Shown here in pieces: positions 26,517-35,840 of a DNA stretch of 64,000 bases (positions within the stretch are counted from its first letter, which is position 1; each line of letters begins with the position of its first letter). The stretch is from Spirosoma linguale DSM 74. GTDB lineage: Bacteria; Bacteroidota; Bacteroidia; Cytophagales; Spirosomataceae. The notes beneath the pieces were generated by a model that worked only from the letters and a program-made list of their open reading frames with translations, did not search any database and was not told the origin of the DNA. Position numbers and translations under genes: made by a program. The stretch spans positions 7,845,001-7,909,000 of the forward strand of contig CP001769.1 of assembly GCA_000024525.1 (NCBI GenBank). Direction: 5' to 3'.

Positions 26517-27176
26517 ATGAGAAATAAAGAAATAAATCTGGTATTACTGGATGACCACAAAGTAGTAGTCGATGGAATTTGCAGTTTGTTAAGCGATGAT
26601 CCCTCAATAGTTGTTAAAGAGGTTTTTACGAATGGAAAAGATACCTTGCAGTATATCGAACAGAGCCAGAAAAACGGCATACCAATTCATGTAGTTGTTG
26701 CCGACCTTCGTATGCCGGGAAGTATGAGCGGACTGGACTTTACAGCGCAACTTCGTTCGCTAAGCCCAACCGTTAAAGTTCTGATTTTGAGTATGTCGAT
26801 TGCGCCGGAAGATATTAGTGCTGCTATCCGAATGGGTGTATCAGGTTATTTGTCAAAAAATCAAGATGTGCATGACATTCGTAAAGCTATTCTGGAAATT
26901 ATGCGGGACAATCGACCTTATTATAGTCAGGAAATTCTACAGTCTTTTGCCGAGTCAGTGGATCGCCAACCCGTCGAAGAAATTCGGCAGCTTACACCAA
27001 GAGAGTTAGAAATACTTAAATTGATTGCTCAGGAGTTCACGACTGGTGAAATAGCAAATCAGCTTTTTATTAGTGAGGCCACAGTAGATACCCACCGCCG
27101 GAATATGATTCAGAAACTTCGAGCGAAGAGTATTGTTGGCCTGGCAAATTTTGCCATTAGGCATGGCTTGGTATGA
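26517..27176 (+). CDS. NarL/FixJ-type response regulator
   Basis: A 219-residue protein with a receiver domain (residues 5-130) and a LuxR-type helix-turn-helix (about 155-215). The acidic pair DD at 12-13, the phospho-acceptor Asp63 in VVADLRMPG, the Ser/Thr in ILSMS and the Lys in YLSKNQ are present. The DNA-binding part reads LTPRELEILKLIAQEFTTGEIANQLFI in two segments and is complete. The cognate kinase is most likely the convergent gene that ends 29 bp away. Target genes are unknown; the divergent gene on its left is a candidate. Confidence 0.93.
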   Translation: MRNKEINLVLLDDHKVVVDGICSLLSDDPSIVVKEVFTNGKDTLQYIEQSQKNGIPIHVVVADLRMPGSMSGLDFTAQLRSLSPTVKVLILSMSIAPEDISAAIRMGVSGYLSKNQDVHDIRKAILEIMRDNRPYYSQEILQSFAESVDRQPVEEIRQLTPRELEILKLIAQEFTTGEIANQLFISEATVDTHRRNMIQKLRAKSIVGLANFAIRHGLV

Positions 27177-27205
27177 GTTAGTTCTTACAGGTAACTTAAC
27201 TCGAT

Positions 27206-29116
27206 TTATAGAACACATGGGATCGAAATTTGTACCCATGTACCAACTCCTTCGGGCAGTGACGTAAATCGAATCGATCCTTGCAGTAATTTGACTCGCT
27301 CATGAATGCTTTGCAAACCCCGGCCTGTAGCTGACATACTATTGTCCATACCAACCCCATCGTCACGTATGCTTAGACGAAGCGTTGCACTATTAAGGTC
27401 AGTTGTAAAACGAATCGTGGCCTCATCTGCCTGTGCGTGCTTCAAAATATTATTTATTAATTCGAGGCAAATACAATACAGGTGGAATTTAGCGATACGG
27501 CCTAGTTCTTCTTCCTGACCGCTTAACTGCAACACAAAATGGGTTTTTGCCTGACTATTCAGGGTGCCGATTAGACGGTTCAGCGTATGACCAAAACCAC
27601 GCTCTTCGAGTTCGCTGGGCCACAAATTATGAGAAATGAGTCGAACTTCTTCGTAAGCACTCTGAACAGTTTGCAGAAGTGAAGAAACCACCTCCTGGCC
27701 ATCTGTTGTTTTCGTGTCAACTTTTAATTTATCGAATCCAATACGCAAACCGAACAACACACTGCCTAACTGGTCGTGGAGTTCATTAGCCACACGTTGG
27801 CGTTCCTGTATTTGCCCATGAATTAACGCTTCTTCCAAGTCTGTTTTTTGACGCAGACGTTCTTTGAGCATCTGCTTTTCTAATTGTTCTCGCTGATGGG
27901 ATTCCAATTGTCGGGACCTACGCTCGTGCCTGACAAAATCGGCTAGACCAATCGACATAAATACAAATTCCAGCAGTGAACCAATATTTTGTGAATAATG
28001 AATCAGGAAATTCATTCCGGGTAATACGTTGGTTCTGTTTAGTACAAAGACAGTAAAACCAATAGCGTAACAGATTGATGCAACAACGTAAAATCGAGCG
28101 GCTTTCAGGCCGCGAAACCAAGTAATTAGCCCAGCCAGAAACATGATTAGAACTAACGGGAATGAACTCAATATGGCAATAAACTGACTAGAGGTGTTTA
28201 TTGGCGTGCTGAGGCTGCTCACTAATAATATGACGCTGATGCTACACATAATCAGGAGAATATACCGTAAAACAGGCAACGATTTTTGCAGATTGAGTAC
28301 CTTACTATAGAAAAGAGTAAATGTGATAATAACACCCACAGAAAATATGGACAAACTATGCTCCATTAGCCAGAAAGATTGGGGCCATAAATATCGGGCA
28401 CCAATGTTACTGCCGCGCGCAGCTTCATAGAACATATACGCGGCCAGATACGCGGCCAGATACATGTACCCTTGTGTTCGAGTAAAAATCCAGATAACGA
28501 TATGATAAAGAAACATCAAACATAAAAATCCCCAGTAAAAGCCCCAGAGCAGGGCTGACCTCTGAGAATGCGTCATAAATGCCTTTTGCTCCCAGATAGC
28601 CATTGGAAAGAAGCTATGCACATTCTGGTTATCAATATGAACGAAAACGTTGTAGGTATTGCCTGGCTTTACCGGAAGTGGGAATACGTATGTATGAAAA
28701 GACACAGGTCGACTGGCCCGCTCCAACTGATCTCCAGCCTGACTAGTAGTTAGATTTCCATGCTGATCAATCAAATACAGACTAATATGCTTGATATTAC
28801 CAAAACCAACTTCAAATAAATAATCAGTATCAACTGGCTGGGATTGAACAGAAATTGAGAACCGGAACCAGTAGCCCGCATCAGTTTTTACCATATTCGC
28901 TACATCTTGCTGCAATGGTTTGAAGTGATTTTTCTTTGCAAGTATCAAGGCATACTGAAAGGTAATTCGTCCATTTGTATCAACTAGATAATCGGCCTGC
29001 CGTCCAATGGGGCAGTACGTAGATTTTGACGACAACTGTATAGGCTTGCCTCCATATACATGCGATGTTGTACTAGCTAATACTAGTAATACTGTGAAGC
29101 GTGCTATCCAGTTCAT
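27206..29116 (-). CDS. 7TMR-DISM histidine kinase (HisKA_3 type)
   Basis: A 636-residue sensor kinase. A signal peptide precedes a periplasmic 7TMR-DISMED2-like beta domain (about 25-180). Seven transmembrane helices follow (about 185-395), then a coiled coil and a HisKA_3 dimerisation domain with the phospho-acceptor His in RQRVANELHDQLGSVL (about 445). The HATPase domain shows the N box ELINNILKHA, G1 DDGVGMD and G2 GRGLQSI. Such kinases sense carbohydrates or other ligands through the extracellular domain and phosphorylate NarL-type regulators, consistent with the convergent partner gene. The ligand is unknown. Confidence 0.93.
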   Translation of the reverse strand: MNWIARFTVLLVLASTTSHVYGGKPIQLSSKSTYCPIGRQADYLVDTNGRITFQYALILAKKNHFKPLQQDVANMVKTDAGYWFRFSISVQSQPVDTDYLFEVGFGNIKHISLYLIDQHGNLTTSQAGDQLERASRPVSFHTYVFPLPVKPGNTYNVFVHIDNQNVHSFFPMAIWEQKAFMTHSQRSALLWGFYWGFLCLMFLYHIVIWIFTRTQGYMYLAAYLAAYMFYEAARGSNIGARYLWPQSFWLMEHSLSIFSVGVIITFTLFYSKVLNLQKSLPVLRYILLIMCSISVILLVSSLSTPINTSSQFIAILSSFPLVLIMFLAGLITWFRGLKAARFYVVASICYAIGFTVFVLNRTNVLPGMNFLIHYSQNIGSLLEFVFMSIGLADFVRHERRSRQLESHQREQLEKQMLKERLRQKTDLEEALIHGQIQERQRVANELHDQLGSVLFGLRIGFDKLKVDTKTTDGQEVVSSLLQTVQSAYEEVRLISHNLWPSELEERGFGHTLNRLIGTLNSQAKTHFVLQLSGQEEELGRIAKFHLYCICLELINNILKHAQADEATIRFTTDLNSATLRLSIRDDGVGMDNSMSATGRGLQSIHERVKLLQGSIRFTSLPEGVGTWVQISIPCVL

Positions 29117-29349
29117 GAAAACTAGTTTCGTATTTCATCCATAAGTTTGAAAAAAAATAGATACCCCGATTAGATTAGCCAACAAATCATGAATAGCCTT
29201 AGATTGGGTCATTAAAAACATTACTTGCTAGCGTGTTCAACTAGGTGATATGATACTAAATATCCGGACACGATACTTAGGCAACTGAACTTGCTACATT
29301 TGACTGGAGACTTTTTTAGGCAGATTTGAGGACAAACTTCAATTTGACT

Positions 29350-29700
29350 ATGGTTAAACGACCGCAACGGCGTACCGTGTGTGTTTGACGAAGCATCTAA
29401 GGAAATGGCCCGCCCTGGCGTACCGGTCGAGCTGTCCTATGCAAAAGGATCAATTCAAGCGGCCGCCCGCGAATTGGCTATCGATCCAGGACGAATCAGC
29501 AAATGGAGACGGTCGGCCGCTGCCGCAACGGCCCAAAAAGAACGATCAAACGTTGCCTGCCAATACCCCACTTACTGACGAACAGCAACAGATCAGAAGG
29601 TTGCAACGCGAGCTCAGAGAGGCTCAGATGGAGCGGAGCGCCGAAGCGACGCGATATATTAAAAAAGGCGGTCAGCATCTTCTCCAGGGGCGGCCGCGTG
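29350..29700 (+). pseudogene. decayed IS3-family transposase OrfA
   Basis: Fragments of an IS3-type orfA can be read only by switching frame. MVKRPQRRTV starts at 29350. A 4-base GTGT duplication near 29378 shifts to FDEASKEMARPGV and SIQAAARELAIDPGRISKWR. Another shift near 29510 leads to LTDEQQQIRRLQRELREAQM, and a third near 29640 to RDILKKAVSIFSRGG. These are the helix-turn-helix and leucine-zipper parts of OrfA. No orfB follows. It is a dead remnant, with no clear ends. Confidence 0.75.
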
Positions 29701-30030
29701 GCGTACCGTGGGAGGTGTAATAGAACACACTATCGTCTTAATCCTTATTCTGCTGGAAGTAGTACTCTGACCGCACGGTGAGGTAACGTATTTTTTTCAA
29801 GGTGCGGAGATAGTAAAAGCATTTGGCTCGTCAATGTAAACAAATAATTAAGTATATACAGAGAACTGTATAGTATTAGTACAAATAAAAACTTAAGCTT
29901 AAACTATATAAAATAAATCTATTTTAATGCCTATCAGACTGATTAGTACATGAGTTGTACGTCTTGACTAATAATTATTGGAAGATAACAAGGGTGAGGT
30001 TGTTGATTGAACAATGTATTAACCACAACA
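29701..30030. other. gene-free AT-rich stretch
   Basis: About 330 bp between the transposase remnant and the tRNA terminator. It is AT-rich and has no coding frame I would support. It contains a short palindrome TTAAGCTTAA near 29894-29903. It may be residual IS flank. Confidence 0.4.
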
Positions 30031-30069
30031 AAAAAAGCCGCTCAACAGAGATGTTGAGCGGCTTTTTTT
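30031..30069 (-). terminator. terminator of the CAU tRNA
   Basis: A GC-rich stem (GCCGCTCAACA with its complement, GAGA loop) is flanked by A7 on the left and T7 on the right, so it can work on both strands. It lies directly 3' of the tRNA on the minus strand. Confidence 0.85.
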
Positions 30070-30073
30070 GTTG

Positions 30074-30147
30074 TGGGCCAGCCTGGACTCGAACCAGGGA
30101 CTTACTGATTATGAGTCAGGCACTCTAACCAACTGAGTTACAAGCCC
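30074..30147 (-). tRNA. tRNA with CAU anticodon (Ile2 or elongator Met)
   Basis: A 74-nt cloverleaf on the minus strand. The acceptor stem is GGGCTTG with CTGGCCC (one T-T mismatch) and the D arm is ACTC/GAGT. The anticodon loop is CTCATAA, and the T arm is CCTGG TTCGAGT CCAGG. CCA is not encoded. The stem-loop GACTCATAATC resembles the CAU-anticodon tRNA-Ile2 of E. coli, which is modified by TilS to read AUA. The elongator Met tRNA also has CAU, so identity is open. Confidence 0.9.
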
Positions 30148-30260
30148 ATTGCTGATTGATTGCTCAAGTTCAGCATGCAAATTTACAAAATTTTTGACAG
30201 CAATACAGATTTAACCGGTTTTTCACTTCAGAATCCTGCCAATCCTGCAAGCCTGTCCGG

Positions 30261-30268
30261 TATCTTTG
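30261..30268 (+). promoter_or_regulatory. -7 element of the HD hydrolase gene
   Basis: TATCTTTG matches the Bacteroidota consensus TAnnTTTG and ends only 4 bases before the ATG at 30273, which would give an almost leaderless mRNA. No good -33 TTG is seen. Confidence 0.5.
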
Positions 30269-30272
30269 CTGA

Positions 30273-31535
30273 ATGTCAGCGCCTAACAAGAAGAAAATTC
30301 TCAACGATCCCGTTTACGGGTTTATCACGATCCCGACCGAATTACTTTTCGATTTGGTTGAGCATCCTTACTTTCAGCGTCTTCGACGTATAAAGCAGTT
30401 AGGCTTGTCCGAATACGTTTATCCAGGGGCTCTGCATACCCGTTTTCACCACGCCCTGGGCGCTATGCACCTGATGGGACAAGCGATGAGTACCCTGCAA
30501 AGCAAAGGCCATTCCATTAGCAGTGACGAGTGCGAAGCTGCCCAGATTGCCATTTTACTGCACGACGTTGGGCACGGGCCGTTTTCGCATGTGCTGGAAT
30601 GCTGCCTGCTGGAAGATGTACCGCACGAGGAAATTTCGCTGCTGCTCATGCGTGAACTCAACCAGCAATTTAACGGAGCTCTCTCGCTGGCCATCCGAAT
30701 GTTTGAAGGGACTTACGAGCGCCCCTTTTTTCATCAGCTGATATCAAGTCAGCTGGATATGGATCGAATGGATTACCTCAACCGCGACGGTTACTATACG
30801 GGTGTGGCCGAAGGAGCCATCGGGGCCGAGCGAATCATTAAAATGCTCGACTTGGTAAACGACCAGCTGGTAGTGGAGGCCAAAGGAATTCTAAGCGTCG
30901 AGAATTTCCTGAATGCCCGTCGGCTGATGTACTGGCAGGTGTATCTGCATAAAACCTCGATTTGCGCCGAGTCGATGCTGATTCAGATCTTACGGCGGGC
31001 GCGTTTTTTGATTCGGCAGACTGGTGCCGAGGCTGTCTTTGCGCCGGAATCATTTCGGCTGTTCTTGCAGGATAGTATTTCGCTGGCCGATTTTCGAACG
31101 AATCAAATCTATTTAGATGCCTTTACCCGGCTCGACGATTTCGATATCTGGTTCTGCATCAAGCAATGGGCCAGGCATCCAGATTTTGTACTGTCGACGC
31201 TTTGCCAGATGCTGCTCGACCGGAGACTGTTTAAAATCATGCTGTCGACAGAGCCCTTTGCCGCTGAACTGCTCGCCGAGTTGGAAAAGCAGCTGCATCA
31301 ACTGGGCTTGCCCGATGAGCAGCTCTCTTATTTTCTGGTTGAAGGGCAGGCTACCAATGCCGCTTACCTGCCCTCCGGCGACCGGATCAGTATCAAACTC
31401 AAATCGGGGAAGGTTATCGACATTGCCGATGCTTCCGACCTGTCAAATATTCAGGTGCTTACCAACATCGTACGTCGTTATTACGTCTGCTGGGCAAAAG
31501 AATTGACATTGTTGAGTAAACCGGTGAGTCAGTAA
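30273..31535 (+). CDS. HD-domain phosphohydrolase (SAMHD1/dGTPase-like)
   Basis: A 420-residue cytoplasmic enzyme. The metal-binding set is visible: His in LHTRFHHALGAMHL (about 50-60), the HD pair in ILLHDVGHGPFSH (about 95), and the last Asp in LDMDRMDYLNRDGYY (about 165). The N-terminus DPVYGFI and FQRLRRIKQLG is typical of the family that cleaves dNTPs or other nucleotides. Substrate is not certain from sequence. It precedes the lipid A genes but is separated from lpxD by 150 bp, so a shared transcript is uncertain. Confidence 0.9.
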   Translation: MSAPNKKKILNDPVYGFITIPTELLFDLVEHPYFQRLRRIKQLGLSEYVYPGALHTRFHHALGAMHLMGQAMSTLQSKGHSISSDECEAAQIAILLHDVGHGPFSHVLECCLLEDVPHEEISLLLMRELNQQFNGALSLAIRMFEGTYERPFFHQLISSQLDMDRMDYLNRDGYYTGVAEGAIGAERIIKMLDLVNDQLVVEAKGILSVENFLNARRLMYWQVYLHKTSICAESMLIQILRRARFLIRQTGAEAVFAPESFRLFLQDSISLADFRTNQIYLDAFTRLDDFDIWFCIKQWARHPDFVLSTLCQMLLDRRLFKIMLSTEPFAAELLAELEKQLHQLGLPDEQLSYFLVEGQATNAAYLPSGDRISIKLKSGKVIDIADASDLSNIQVLTNIVRRYYVCWAKELTLLSKPVSQ

Positions 31536-31685
31536 CCGACTGCCATAGGTAAACCCAAAATGGGTAACTTACCAACTTACGAACTATTTCCGGTCGATTT
31601 TATCCGCAAAGTGCAATTTGTTAGCTACCTTAGCGGCCCAATCGCTCGCTAAAATCGAGTGTTTTGCGACGGCCGTCATACGCAT

Positions 31686-32714
31686 ATGAAGTTTACAGTC
31701 AAGCAGATTGCCACACTGCTGGGGGGCGAAGTCGCCGGAAATGATACATTGGCAATCACGGGATTAGCCAAAATTGAAGAAGGAAAGCCAGGCGATATTT
31801 CGTTCCTGTCGAATCTTAAATATGAACCGTTTCTGTATACAACTCAGGCATCGGCGGTGATTGTTGATCGTTCGTTTCAGCCGAAAAAGCCTGTTTTGTC
31901 CTCCCTGATTTTTGTGGAAAATTCCTACTCAGCCTTTACGCAGCTGCTGGAGGAATACTATAAGCAACTGAGTTTTGCCAAAGCAGGAGTCGAGCAGCCA
32001 TCCTACGTGGGTGAGGGCTGTCAGATTGGCGATCAGATCTACCGGGGTGCTTTTTCGTACATCGGACAGAACTGCCGGATTGGGCGGAATGTGAAGATAC
32101 ATCCACATGCGTATGTTGGCAACAACGTCTGCATTGGCGACAACACCATCATCCATCCCGGTGCCCGTATTCTCGACGACTGCGTTATCGGAAAAAGCTG
32201 CGTGATCCATCCCAATGCTGTTATCGGCAGTGAAGGGTTTGGATTTGCTCCTCAGCCCGATGGTACCTACAAGACCATTCCGCAGCTGGGCAACGTGATC
32301 CTAGAAGATTTTGTCAATGTCGGTTCAAACACAACCATCGACTGCGCTACCATGGGCTCTACCATTATTCGCAAAGGGGCTAAATTGGACAACCTGATTC
32401 AGATCGGGCATAATGTCGACATTGGTGAGAACACGGTCATTGCCGCACAGACCGGTATTTCGGGGTCGACGAAGCTTGGTCAGAACTGCGTTATCGCCGG
32501 ACAGGTTGGCTTTGCCGGTCACCTGACCATTGCCAACGGCACCAAAGTGGGTGCTCAGTCGGGCGTTGGTAAAAATGTGTACGAAGAAGGAACATCCCTC
32601 AATAGTTCGCCTGCTTTCGGTCTGAAAGAAAGTATGCGTTCATTAGCCATATTCCGGAAATTGCCGGCCCTCGAACAACGGCTGACGAATCTGGAAAAGA
32701 AAAACGCAAAATAA
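31686..32714 (+). CDS. lpxD: UDP-3-O-acylglucosamine N-acyltransferase LpxD
   Basis: LpxD adds the second (N-linked) acyl chain in lipid A synthesis in the cytoplasm. The ATG at 31686 gives MKFTVKQIATLLGG, a normal LpxD start; a GTG at 31659 would add nine residues. Residues 1-100 are the uridine-binding domain. The rest is a left-handed beta-helix of hexapeptide repeats, with the active-site His in LIQIGHNVDIG (about 240). The 342 residues match family length. It is followed after 119 bp by lpxC-fabZ and then lpxA. Confidence 0.95.
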   Translation: MKFTVKQIATLLGGEVAGNDTLAITGLAKIEEGKPGDISFLSNLKYEPFLYTTQASAVIVDRSFQPKKPVLSSLIFVENSYSAFTQLLEEYYKQLSFAKAGVEQPSYVGEGCQIGDQIYRGAFSYIGQNCRIGRNVKIHPHAYVGNNVCIGDNTIIHPGARILDDCVIGKSCVIHPNAVIGSEGFGFAPQPDGTYKTIPQLGNVILEDFVNVGSNTTIDCATMGSTIIRKGAKLDNLIQIGHNVDIGENTVIAAQTGISGSTKLGQNCVIAGQVGFAGHLTIANGTKVGAQSGVGKNVYEEGTSLNSSPAFGLKESMRSLAIFRKLPALEQRLTNLEKKNAK

Positions 32715-32833
32715 GTTACGGCTTATGGTTTATAATTCACCGTGTATGGTTTGTGGCTGGCTACCGCGAGAAGACACCGCCTATCCGCCAGCCAGAAGCC
32801 CAAGAACCGTAAACTGAGAACTGAAAACGAATA

Positions 32834-34228
32834 ATGAATACCAAACAACAGACGATTCAGAAATCCATATCGGTATCGGGCGTGGGCCTGCACACAGGGG
32901 TCTCTGCAACCATGACTTTCCTGCCCGCACCAACAAACCACGGCTATAAATTCCAGCGGATCGACCTGCCGGGGCAGCCCATTGTGGATGCCGACGTGGA
33001 TAACGTGGTGGACCTGTCGCGGGGAACCACCATCGAGCAGAGTGGCGCACGGATTCATACCGTTGAGCATACGCTGGCAGCTCTGGTGGGTTTACAGCTG
33101 GATAACGTCCTGATTCAGCTGGATGGCCCCGAACCGCCCATTATGGATGGGTCGTCCATTCAGTTCATCAATGCCCTGCGTGAAGCCGGTATCGAGGAGC
33201 AGAATGCCAGCCGTAACTATTTCGAAGTAAGCGAATACGTTCATTACCGCAATCCTGAGAAAGACATCGAACTGGCAGCCTTGCCGCTGGATGACTACCG
33301 GCTTACGGTAATGGTCGACTATAACTCGCGGGTAATCAGCAGCCAGCATGCCTACCTGAACGACATCAGTCAGTTTCCGGAGCAAATTGCCAACTGCCGG
33401 ACGTTTGTTTTTCTGCACGAACTGGAAGCACTGTACAAACAGAACCTTATTAAAGGCGGTGATTTGACCAATGCCATCGTTATTGTAGATCGGGAAGTAA
33501 AAGACGGCGAACTGGACTACCTGGCTGATCTGCTCAAGAAGCCTAAAGTGAGTGTCAACAAACAGGAGGGCATTCTAAACAATCTGGAGCTGCATTACCC
33601 CAACGAAATGGCCCGCCACAAACTGCTCGATATGGTGGGTGATCTGGCTCTTATTGGCCGACCCATCAAGGCGCAGATTCTGGCTGCCCGGCCCGGCCAC
33701 GCGGCCAACGTGGCGTTTGCCAAAAAAATCAAGAAACTGATTCAGAAGAACGCGGTTAATCAGGTGCCCAAATACGACCCTACCCAACCGCCTGTTCTCG
33801 ATATTAACCGAATCTCGCAGCTGCTGCCGCACCGCTACCCGTTTCAGATGATCGACAAGATCATTGCGTTGGACGAAAACAGCGTAGTCGGGATTAAAAA
33901 CGTGACGATGAACGAACCGTTTTTCCCGGGCCATTTTCCCGGAAACCCGGTTATGCCTGGTGTCATGCAGCTTGAAGCGATGGCGCAAACGGGTGGTATT
34001 CTGGTTCTTAGTACCGTTCCCGACCCGGAGAACTACTGGCCATTTCTGGTAGGTATCGAAAACTGCCGGTTCCGGCGCAACGTTTTACCCGGCGATACGG
34101 TAATCTTTAAGTGTGAGTTCACATCACCCATGAAGCGCGGTATTGTAAAAATGCAGGGCCGGGGCTATGTAGCCAATCAGTTGGTTTGTGAAGCAGACAT
34201 GATTGCCAGCCTGGTTAAAAAGAAATGA
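32834..34228 (+). CDS. lpxC/fabZ: bifunctional LpxC / FabZ fusion
   Basis: A 464-residue fusion. Residues 1-305 are UDP-3-O-acyl-GlcNAc deacetylase LpxC, with the zinc histidines in RIHTVEHTLAAL (about 75-85) and RHKLLDMVGDLALIG (His and Asp about 260-264). Residues 315-464 are beta-hydroxyacyl-ACP dehydratase FabZ with LPHRYPFQMIDKI and the catalytic His in FFPGHFPGNPVMPG. The two enzymes compete for the hydroxyacyl-ACP pool between lipid A and fatty acid synthesis. The fusion is a known feature of Bacteroidota and helps place the organism. It overlaps a short frame leading to lpxA. Confidence 0.96.
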   Translation: MNTKQQTIQKSISVSGVGLHTGVSATMTFLPAPTNHGYKFQRIDLPGQPIVDADVDNVVDLSRGTTIEQSGARIHTVEHTLAALVGLQLDNVLIQLDGPEPPIMDGSSIQFINALREAGIEEQNASRNYFEVSEYVHYRNPEKDIELAALPLDDYRLTVMVDYNSRVISSQHAYLNDISQFPEQIANCRTFVFLHELEALYKQNLIKGGDLTNAIVIVDREVKDGELDYLADLLKKPKVSVNKQEGILNNLELHYPNEMARHKLLDMVGDLALIGRPIKAQILAARPGHAANVAFAKKIKKLIQKNAVNQVPKYDPTQPPVLDINRISQLLPHRYPFQMIDKIIALDENSVVGIKNVTMNEPFFPGHFPGNPVMPGVMQLEAMAQTGGILVLSTVPDPENYWPFLVGIENCRFRRNVLPGDTVIFKCEFTSPMKRGIVKMQGRGYVANQLVCEADMIASLVKKK

Positions 34229-34266
34229 TGAATGATGAAACCGTTTTCATTCATCCTTCATCATTT
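34223..34266. repeat. AT-rich imperfect hairpin between lpxC-fabZ and lpxA
   Basis: AAATGATGAATGATGAA at 34223-34239 faces a near-complement ending TTCATCATTT at 34266. The same 17-base word recurs at 63955-63971 beside murA. Confidence 0.4.
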
Positions 34267-34278
34267 ATCGTAAAAAAC

Positions 34279-35076
34279 ATGATTCAACCATTAGCTTATA
34301 TCCACCCTGAAGCGAAAATAGCGCAGAACGTGGTAATCGAGCCATTTGCTATTATCCATAAAGACGTTGAGATTGCCGAAGGGACCTGGATTGGTTCTCA
34401 CGCCGTTATCAACGAAGGGGCTCGCATTGGCCGCAATTGTAAAATTTATCCGGGCGCCGTTATCTCGGCAACACCTCAGGATTTAAAATTTAACAATGAG
34501 TATACCCGAACGTACATCGGCGATAACACGACCATTCGGGAGTACGCTACCATTAGCCGGGGAACGGAGGAGCATTGGAAGACGGAAATTGGCGCCAACT
34601 GCCTGGTGATGGCGTATGCGCACATAGCGCACGATTGCCGCATTGGCAATTACTGCATTATTACAAATAATGTGCAGATGGCGGGGCATGTCTTTATGGG
34701 CGACTGGGCAATTATCGGCGGATCTAGCTCGGTACTTCAGTTTACCCGTATCGGTGCTCACGCGTTTATTTCGGGAGGCTCCCTGGTTCGGAAGGATGTT
34801 CCGCCCTTCTCCAAGGCTGCCCGCGAACCGCTTACCTATGCCGGTATTAACTCGGTAGGTATCCGTCGGCGGGGGTATACGAACGAGCAGATCAACCAGA
34901 TTCAGGAGATTTACCGGTACATCTACCTGCGCGGCCTGAACAACGCCGATGCCCTGACACAAATCGAACTTGAACTGCCCCCATCCGATGAACGCGACGA
35001 GATCGTGAACTTCATCCGGTCGTCGGAACGCGGGATTATGAAGGGCCCGTCAACCAGTAATGTAGAGCGAGAATAA
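34279..35076 (+). CDS. lpxA: UDP-GlcNAc O-acyltransferase LpxA
   Basis: LpxA starts lipid A synthesis by acylating UDP-GlcNAc. The ATG at 34279 gives MIQPLAYIHPEAKI, the usual start; an in-frame ATG at 34225 overlaps the upstream stop and is less likely. The 265 residues hold hexapeptide repeats of the left-handed helix, with the catalytic His in VMAYAHIAHDCRIGN (about 120-125), and a C-terminal helical domain (LRGLNNADALTQIE). It ends 14 bp before a strong terminator. Confidence 0.95.
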   Translation: MIQPLAYIHPEAKIAQNVVIEPFAIIHKDVEIAEGTWIGSHAVINEGARIGRNCKIYPGAVISATPQDLKFNNEYTRTYIGDNTTIREYATISRGTEEHWKTEIGANCLVMAYAHIAHDCRIGNYCIITNNVQMAGHVFMGDWAIIGGSSSVLQFTRIGAHAFISGGSLVRKDVPPFSKAAREPLTYAGINSVGIRRRGYTNEQINQIQEIYRYIYLRGLNNADALTQIELELPPSDERDEIVNFIRSSERGIMKGPSTSNVERE

Positions 35077-35090
35077 AGAGCTAATTGAAG

Positions 35091-35119
35091 GGCACAAGGC
35101 ATGGTCTTGTGCCTTTTTT
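35091..35119 (+). terminator. intrinsic terminator after lpxA
   Basis: GGCACAAG and CTTGTGCC form an 8-bp stem followed by six Ts. It closes the lipid A gene cluster. Confidence 0.85.
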
Positions 35120-35151
35120 ACCCTGATGGCGCAAGGCCGGGCTACCACATA

Positions 35152-35778
35152 ATGTTGACAATCAACGCCGAAGGGATCGGTAAGAAATACAGACGGGAGT
35201 GGATTTTTCGGCGGGTAAACTTAACCCTTCAAGCCGGAACGAGCTACACCTTTGTAGGGCCAAACGGCAGCGGGAAGTCTACATTGCTTCAGTTACTGGC
35301 CGGAAACCTGCCCGCTACCGAAGGCAACCTCACCTATTTACAGAACAATTCCCTTATCGACCCCGACAACTGGTTTCGGCAGGTGAGTATTGCCGCGCCA
35401 TACGTCGAACTGGTCGAAGAACTAACGCTGGATGAATTGCTGACATTTCACCAGACGTTCAAGCCGTTCAGGAATAAACTCACCCCCGAAGCCGTTGCGG
35501 AGCGGTTGCTCTTAACACAGGCCCGACATAAAGAGATCAAGTACTTCTCGTCGGGGATGAAGCAGCGCGTTAAGCTCGGGCTGGCTTTCTTCTCTAATTC
35601 ACCCATCGTCATTCTCGACGAACCCACTTCCAACCTCGACCGGCAGGGAGCTGCCTGGTACCACGAGCAGGTACGCCAACTCGACGCCAGCCAGCTTCTG
35701 TTAATTGGCTCCAACCAGCCCGAAGAGTACGATTTTTGCCCCAATGTGCTGGATGTAATGCAGTGGAAAACACGCTAA
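35152..35778 (+). CDS. ABC transporter ATPase subunit
   Basis: A 208-residue ATPase from the ATG at 35152 (MLTINAEGIGKKYRR); the ATG at 35101 lies inside the terminator. Walker A is GPNGSGKST (about 35-43). The signature is atypical, YFSSGMKQR in place of LSGGQ, and Walker B is IVILDEPTSNLD. It is short for an ABC ATPase and closest in style to CcmA-like or ABC-2 exporters. No permease gene adjoins it, so its partner is unknown. Confidence 0.88.
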   Translation: MLTINAEGIGKKYRREWIFRRVNLTLQAGTSYTFVGPNGSGKSTLLQLLAGNLPATEGNLTYLQNNSLIDPDNWFRQVSIAAPYVELVEELTLDELLTFHQTFKPFRNKLTPEAVAERLLLTQARHKEIKYFSSGMKQRVKLGLAFFSNSPIVILDEPTSNLDRQGAAWYHEQVRQLDASQLLLIGSNQPEEYDFCPNVLDVMQWKTR

Positions 35779-35783
35779 ACAGC

Positions 35784-35815
35784 TGTGCCGCCCGGTTCGA
35801 AAACCAGACGGCACA
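35784..35815. terminator. hairpin between convergent genes
   Basis: Two 14-base arms (35784-35797 and 35802-35815) pair at 12 positions around CGAA. It separates the ABC ATPase gene from the convergent methyltransferase gene. Confidence 0.5.
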
Positions 35816-35840
35816 ACATTAATCAGTGGAAAGAAACGTT

